Source of the DNA: Cyclostephanos tholiformis
Lineage: Eukaryota > Bacillariophyta > Thalassiosirophyceae > Thalassiosirales > Thalassiosiraceae
Assembly: GCA_036939975.1 (NCBI GenBank)
Contig: JALLPB010000702.1
Coordinates: forward strand, 1 to 13,514
Direction of reading: 5' to 3'
DNA: 13,514 bases
The stretch's first letter is position 1. Every line of letters begins with the position of its first letter. The notes beneath the pieces are model-generated. The model ran no database searches. It saw nothing but the letters and a program-made list of their open reading frames with translations, and had not been told where the DNA came from. Shown here piece after piece: positions 9,081 through 13,514 of this stretch. The translations under genes were made by a program, and so were the position numbers.

Positions 9081-9864
9081 ACATATAATGGTCTATTATT
9101 TTAATCCTTACTCTCACACACCCCCACATTTACCACAATCAGCGCAATGATGTCTGTAGAAAAAAATCTCTATGCTATCTCTGGAGCCCTCCATTCTTCT
9201 TTGACTTCTTTATTAGCCAAACGCTATTGACCGGTAAGTGTCTGTTTGATGTCTCAAATACATTCACGAATGCATTCATTTTGGGATCTCTCCTTAATGA
9301 ATCTTTTTGGATATGTCTGTTACTGGCAGGATCAATCGGACCATCAAACACCTCGGATGGACAAAATTTCGATTCAGAGTATGTCGTCTCCCAATTGTTC
9401 TGTATGTCGGATGAAAAGTCACACACATCTTGGAAAGGGAGTCGCTTAATTATCTTCTCTTTGTTCTCCGACCGCGTCTGATATGGCCACCTATCAACAG
9501 CACGTGCAGCAGTGCAAAATAGTGTGTGGTGTAGTACATTTTATTCGAACTGATATGAAAGTAGCCTTGGTGCCACCATCTTTCTGGGAATATCACATAT
9601 TCACCAACATGGTTCAATGACACCAATTTGGTTTGATGAAAGCATATTTTTCTTATTGTTCAACGGTTGGCATTTTTTTGGCAAAAACTACCCCATTGTT
9701 GTCACCATGTGCAGACCAGTTTGTGTTTGCTGATTCTTCATTCGCATTTGCTGATTCTTCATTATAATCCGACTGACACGTGCTTAGATGCATTTGAAGC
9801 GATATCATCTTTATTAAGTATAACATTGATGAAATTACTTTAACACTGTAAAACATGAGCACAT
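9081..9864. other. Non-genic interior between left palindrome cluster and the integrase pseudogene
   Basis: I find no recognisable protein here. Short open frames occur on both strands without motifs. A 17-bp direct repeat, TTTGCTGATTCTTCATT, is present at 9726-9742 and 9747-9763 (period 21 bp), which on the minus strand would be an in-frame seven-residue repeat (NEESANA, NEESANT). That minus frame (9868-9653) could be a degenerate C-terminal extension or 3' UTR of the integrase gene. Confidence 0.4.
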
Positions 9865-10115
9865 TCATTTACTGTTTTGTGGGTTTGTGCAATTCCCATT
9901 GCAAGTACAGGTGCTGGTGCACTTCCTCTGGCAAGTGACACATCCACAATGCTTTGGGTTGCACTTGTCATTCAAACAAGCGCACTTACCCCCATTTTTG
10001 AGGGCTGACTGATCAGTAATCACTTTGTGTACCTCTTGAATGGTGCATCGTTTTGCTTTTGTGGCTGTGTTGTACATTCCCTCAAGAATAGATTCACGTA
10101 TCTCCTGTCTCCTGG
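9865..10115 (-). pseudogene. C-terminal CXC-like ten-cysteine cluster of the integrase polyprotein
   Basis: This frame reads REIRESILEG and onward to a stop at 9865. Ten cysteines fall within 32 residues (9984-9889) in the spacing CxC-x4-C-x4-CxC-x2-C-x3-C-x3-CxC-x3-C, as in metal-binding CXC-type domains. It continues the 10747-10094 frame after a frameshift near 10100. Similar cysteine clusters end integrase-related proteins of this kind, where a DNA- or zinc-binding role is likely; that is my recollection of the family and not something the sequence proves. Confidence 0.6.
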
Positions 10116-10417
10116 AGAGTGACAGGAATGGGCGCATCCATGTGTGGCGGGTACCGCATGATGTATTGATCATCAGGTATCCACCAGTCTTTCTTTCCTA
10201 ACTGCATCAATAACCCAACAACAGTCGCAATTTGTGCACCTCCCGAGTCTTTCATCTTGTAGACAATTTCAACAATGCCAATGCTATGGCTTACGACTCT
10301 ATGGTCCGGGATTACTGTCATGACTGCACCGATTCCCACTCCCTTTTTCTCTCCCTCCTTTGATCTTGTAGCAACCATTCTCGCTGCCTGCTTGGTTTGA
10401 CTGTCCCTCTTCTTCTC
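10094..10417 (-). pseudogene. Basic linker and unassigned globular segment of the integrase polyprotein
   Basis: This segment is in the same frame as the RING-like segment and is separated from it only by one TAG (10420-10418). It begins with a basic stretch (MVATRSKEGEKKG) and continues with GIGAVMTVIPDHRVVSHSIG, IVEIVYKMKDSGGAQIATVV and WWIPDDQYIMRYPPHMDAPI. The alternation of short hydrophobic strands suggests a small beta-rich domain of the SH3/KOW-like sort often placed after integrase-related cores. I cannot assign it to a named family. Confidence 0.4.
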
Positions 10418-10819
10418 CTAAGAAATGGTGCGCATTTTATCTGCAAGATGCTGTGGTGTGGGTGTACCAAATGCAGCATCAAGTTCCATCTCTTGTATGT
10501 CACGCTTCCTTCCAATTCCTCTATGTTTTGGTGTCATTGTTGGAGTTCTTGGGAAGTCTTTTGCTTGATCAATCGCAGGAAGCCGTTGAATAGTTGCAAT
10601 ACCAACAATTGGTTGACTACAATAAGGACACGAACTTTCAAATTCGAGCCAGGTCAGGAAACAATCTCGGTGGATGAAATTTTTGCAACAAACAAGACGA
10701 ACTATGTGCATGTGTGACTCATCATCAAAGCAGAAACAGATATCCAAAGGATTGAAGGTACAAGTGTTGGCTTGAGATGTTGTATTACCCCCCTTCGAGG
10801 CATACTCTTCCCAAAGTAC
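10418..10819 (-). pseudogene. RING/PHD-like zinc finger segment of the integrase polyprotein
   Basis: The segment reads NPLDICFCFDDE, then LVCCKNFIHRDCFLTWL and SSCPYC. The C-x4-H-x2-C followed by a W and a closing CPxC is the treble-clef pattern of RING and PHD fingers; the first pair is CxC here and not the usual CxxC. A Pro/Arg-rich linker follows (TPTMTPKHRGIGRKRD). The frame is open upstream past 10747 to about 10819, and ends in TAG at 10420-10418, beyond which the same frame continues. A role in ubiquitin transfer or histone-tail reading is possible from the fold, but unproven. Confidence 0.55.
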
Positions 10820-10843
10820 AGCGATGGGTTGTCATTGTTTTAT

Positions 10844-11664
10844 TCAAACGATGAGATCATTGTTACAATGTAGGAGGAAATGTTTCCACTGTTCCGTTAC
10901 CAAAGTCCTGATAGTGCCATTGGTAACCAACCCGAAAATCTCTAGGATCTTTGTGCATGCAATAGGTCCACAGTTGTAGCCTTTGAGTTCCTCACGAAAT
11001 GTCCTTGCTCCAGTTTCCATTGTGGTGATACATTGAAGCTTAGTATGTATCCCTGACTCAATTTCACTACTTCTCGGTGACAACTACCTCAAATCTCTGT
11101 CAATTTGCCAATGTCATTAGCGTTACATGTCTCGTTGACGCCAATTAGCCTGGCCTAGCATGTTTTAATGAGGAAACCACATGATTCATCCACTGGAACA
11201 AATCTTTGTACAAACCATCAAAAATCACGATACGTTTACTGGGAATATCAATTTTCAACACAGCATAATGTTGGTTTTCATGGATGACAGACACAACTTG
11301 TGTCACATTGCTCAGGAACCTCACGAAATGCTCTTCTGTAATTTGTTGTTTGGGATAAGTAATGTGCGTGACCTGTGGGAGAGGAGTGGAATCCAATGCA
11401 CTGTGATGCTCATTGATAGTAGAGTGAGCGTAGTGAGACACCATCTGAGCAAACAATCCAATGAACACTCCATCCCACCATTTTGTTGAAGAACGGATCG
11501 ATTCAACATAATCCTTATTGCACACCATTATCACCTGTTTGTGATTATACCCCGCATGGCAACAATCACGACATGTTAGTGTTGGGCAAATTTGTTGAAA
11601 TTTCTTTGCACTATGATGGCTCAAATGATAGTCTGGGTGTCCAAATGTTCCATTTGCCTAAGCA
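10844..11664 (-). pseudogene. Ulp1-like (C48) cysteine protease segment of the integrase polyprotein, frameshifted
   Basis: Ulp1-type proteases cleave SUMO-like or polyprotein substrates using a His-Asp-Cys triad. The first part (11664-11145) has WWDGVFIGLF, then HYAVLKID with the presumed catalytic His (11270-11268), and IVIFDGLY with the Asp (11219-11217), 17 residues apart as in Ulp1. The Cys part lies in another frame (11083-10844): KGYNCGPIACTKIL with Cys at 10972-10970, close to the family's DCG motif. At least one frameshift between 11145 and 11083 separates them, so this copy cannot make an intact protease. Cys-rich TCRDCCHAGY precedes it. Such proteases are known as accessory domains in several DNA transposon groups; the adjacent integrase on the same strand makes that the likely setting. 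Confidence 0.65.
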
Positions 11665-12067
11665 TATCGCAGATTTAATGTCACATAGGTGTGATACACT
11701 CTCTGTACGCCCATCCTCGTATGTTTCTTGACAGCCTGTGTCAACGTTAGACACGTTCTGAATTGGACGAGGGACATCTTTATCTTTGAATGGTTTGTCA
11801 AATGCAACGTCAGTGCTTCTGTCAACATCTGCAATTTCCATAGTGATTTCTTGGCACAGTATCTTGTCCTCTTTTCACAATCATGAAAGGTGTCATTGTT
11901 GATGTTGTCACCCTCACTTTCATCGGAATCATCAACAACATTGGAGTCTTCTTTGTTCTTTGACTATTTCAAGGTTGTGACCATGACTCCATGACCATCG
12001 GCATCATCGATGTCGACGATGTCATGATCCTTGACGTACTTCTCCAAGTGCTCATCTGGACTCAACT
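11611..12067 (-). pseudogene. Acidic linker of the integrase polyprotein, frameshifted
   Basis: After the integrase C-terminal part the frame shifts to LKLSPDEHLEKYVKDHDIVD, followed by an Asp/Ser/Glu-rich stretch (VVDDSDESEGDN) interrupted by one TAG. Another frameshift leads to the frame that reads MEIADVDRSTDVAFDKPFKD and runs to 11611. This looks like a flexible acidic connector between integrase and protease. No domain is recognised. Confidence 0.4.
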
Positions 12068-12975
12068 TCAGACGTTGAAAATGGAGACACAATCACGCAT
12101 CTCAGCATCAGTGCATCGAAGGACAGAGTGGTATTGCTGACCAAACACAGCCTGATAACTTGATGTATTGAGTGTTTTCATGCCAGTCTGACTGTTGCAA
12201 ACCACCATTATCTGACCAAGGAGATTGGTCCAGTTTACTTCGAGACCCTTCAAACAATGCTCAGGAGATACTCTTAAATACACGCTGAACTAACTTGTTG
12301 GCATTCTCGACTAAGCCGTAATCGCGTGGAGTGCATGGATGTCCAGTGACAAGGAAGCAGTTTGGGTTGTTTGCCTTTAGCAGCTCAACCACAGCCGTAT
12401 TAATGAACTCCTTGCCATTGTCTGATAGGAGATTAATGCAAACATGTTATTGAGATGTTCAATTGGGAGTTAAGTATTCAATTACTGAAAAACAACGATG
12501 AACATACCTGTATGAAAGATGCTTGGATACACAACTAACCCAAAGTATTTCTCCAGCTCCGCAGCTACAACTTTGCCATCTTCTGGGGTAATGTCACTTA
12601 ATAGATGAGACCAGTAGAATGGTCGTTGACAGTCATAATCCAGCGCATCATATTTTCACAAACGTCCCTCCTCTGGATGGTTCACATATCAATAAGGTTG
12701 ACCTGAAAGCGATCCCTGAACTCGGAAGATATGATGGGCTTCCTTGCACCTTTCTTCTTTACTATGCCACTATTCTTCTGGTGACAAATCGCACAATCAT
12801 CAACAAACAACTTGACAGGTCTGCCGTTGCACTTTAATACTGCTGTTTCAATGCAGCCAGTGTCCTCTCAGCCTTCAAGTGATCTTGTTGATTGTGTGCC
12901 AATAGAAAGACATTGAAGACATCCAACATATGGAGGACAATACCATTTGATTTCTTGGTGGTATCAGTCGAATGG
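12068..12975 (-). pseudogene. HHCC zinc-binding domain and DDE integrase core, Gypsy/Ginger type, multiply broken
   Basis: Integrases of this fold cut and join transposon ends to target DNA. In order: AHNQQDHLKAERTLAAL then CAICHQKN (HHCC zinc domain, broken by a one-base deletion at 12837); RFQVNLIDM then a TGA at 12684-12682, after which the frame continues to RWIMTVNDHSTGLIY and a TAA (12600-12598); a frameshift to DITPEDGKVVAAELEKYFGL; a GTATGT donor at 12507 with no clean acceptor; SDNGKEF (Asp at 12422-12420); and TPRDYGLVENANK (Glu at 12308-12306). The last part (12283-12068) reads NWTNLLGQIM and SSYQAVFGQQYH, the usual C-terminal end of the core. The first aspartate, expected in QVDLID, appears as Asn (QVN). 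With several stops and shifts the gene is dead. The start is not identifiable; the open frame extends to 13091. Confidence 0.75.
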
Positions 12976-12988
12976 ACACTCAAATCCT

Positions 12989-13463
12989 GATTATATATAA
13001 TCCGACCTAATTGCAAGATAAGTCGATGAAGGCGAATGAGTGAGAATGAGCAGAAGTGGATGTGGAGCAGTGTGCCACACTGCCGAGGCAAAGTCAGGAA
13101 GACATCATTGTCAGGTGCGCAATGTCACGATTGGCATTGAGTTTTGGCGATGGTTTTTTTTAAGAATCAACATGAATTACCGGTACTATGATGGCAATAT
13201 GCGTGGATTTGCGGTAATACCATTCTAAATAATCGTGGATTTGCGGTAATACCATTCTAAATAATCGGGAATTCAACCCCCGATTATATATAATGGGGCC
13301 CGATTATATATTATGGTGAAATACAAAAGCCTGATTATATATAATCAGGAATTTTTACAAAGGTCTGATTATATATAATCTCGTTCTAACTATTCTGCAA
13401 GGTTCATACCGATTATATATAACCACTATTCTAACTATTTTCCGGAACCGATTATAAATAGGG
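12989..13463. repeat. Right cluster of the palindrome GATTATATATAATC
   Basis: Exact copies lie at 12989, 13333 and 13367. Variants occur at 13282, 13302, 13411 and 13450. Two are preceded by a TTCTAACTATT box (13384 and 13429) and a CC or CCG, as in the left cluster and in the same orientation. The copy at 12989 lies just upstream of the integrase frame on the minus strand, so it could also be in its promoter or 5' region. Confidence 0.85.
13202..13265 (+). repeat. Exact tandem duplication of a 32-bp unit
   Basis: The unit starts CGTGGATTTGCGGTAATACC and ends ATTCTAAATAAT; two identical copies stand end to end (13202-13233, 13234-13265). The end of the unit resembles the ATTCTAACTATT box of the palindrome clusters. 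Perfect identity suggests a recent duplication by slippage. Confidence 0.85.
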
Positions 13464-13514
13464 AAAATAGGTAAAATGTACACACATTATTCGGATACCA
13501 CTTGATATATCACA

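Larger units (their letters stand above)
8586..13514 (-). mobile_element. Ginger-like (Gypsy-integrase type) DNA transposon, degenerate, right end beyond or near window edge
   Basis: A minus-strand multidomain integrase pseudogene (about 13000 to 9865) is flanked on both sides by clusters of the palindrome GATTATATATAATC and TTCTAACTATT boxes. The two flanking clusters tie the segment together as one element. No reverse transcriptase, RNase H or capsid domain precedes the integrase, where a Gypsy retrotransposon would have them; non-coding palindrome-rich DNA is there instead. A DNA polymerase and packaging ATPase of the Polinton type are also absent. Ginger transposons, which carry a Gypsy-like integrase, are the best known match. 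The left boundary is a guess at TGTTATACCAAATAGTTAGA (8586). The right boundary was not found, and no inverted termini or CCGG duplication were recognised. Confidence 0.55.

Noticed and set aside
9175..9481. Overlapping open frames on both strands (83-84 codons)
   Set aside because: They are complementary shadows of each other without motifs.
10397..11489. Plus-strand frames opposite the RING and protease segments
   Set aside because: They are antisense shadows; zinc-finger and protease motifs are on the minus strand.
8653..13463. CRISPR array reading of the spaced palindromes
   Set aside because: Repeats are only 14 bp, spacers vary widely and the locus is eukaryotic with introns and a transposon gene.
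8586..13514. Gypsy LTR retrotransposon or Polinton as the identity of the large element
   Set aside because: No reverse transcriptase or RNase H precedes the integrase, and no polymerase B, ATPase or capsid is seen; the space upstream is palindrome-rich non-coding DNA. Not excluded if the element is a deleted copy.

Overview
The window looks like nuclear DNA of a photosynthetic stramenopile, most likely a diatom. Two housekeeping genes with GT-AG introns sit head to head. One, a cyclophilin, carries an N-terminal signal peptide followed at once by an Ala-Ala-Ala-Phe transit-peptide junction, the bipartite plastid presequence typical of diatoms and relatives. The rest is AT-richer non-genic DNA and two degenerate DNA transposons. 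The organism assignment is an inference from the presequence and gene structure, not a species identification.

Layout: 1-2918 has no gene I can support, only small inverted repeats and a G-rich tract. 2919-3930 (minus) is a five-exon, plastid-type cyclophilin (205 codons). 3931-4145 is a short shared promoter. 4146-5447 (plus) is a two-exon RWD/DFRP-domain protein of the RWDD1/Gir2 family. 5448-6904 is non-genic and contains a widely spaced 16-bp inverted repeat. 6905-8524 is a 1.6-kb transposon with perfect terminal inverted repeats, a probable TA target duplication, and five 11-bp subterminal repeats at each end in mirrored orientation; it holds a broken, intron-containing gene with a Cys-rich tail that I do not recognise.

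From about 8586 to the right edge is a second, larger mobile element. Its minus-strand gene (about 13000 to 9865) is a multidomain pseudogene. In N-to-C order it encodes an HHCC zinc-binding domain, a DDE integrase core of the Gypsy/Ginger type, an acidic linker, a Ulp1-like cysteine protease, a RING/PHD-like zinc finger, a basic region and a ten-cysteine CXC-like cluster. It is broken by several frameshifts and in-frame stops. Both flanks of this gene hold clusters of the 14-bp palindrome GATTATATATAATC, often preceded by a TTCTAACTATT box; together these form a composite repeated unit not found elsewhere in the window. No reverse transcriptase or RNase H lies upstream of the integrase, so a Ginger-like cut-and-paste transposon fits better than a Gypsy retrotransposon.

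The most interesting material is the pair of terminal architectures (11-bp phased subterminal repeats in the small element, palindrome arrays in the large one) and the integrase-Ulp1-RING-CXC domain string. The two cellular genes look intact and ordinary.
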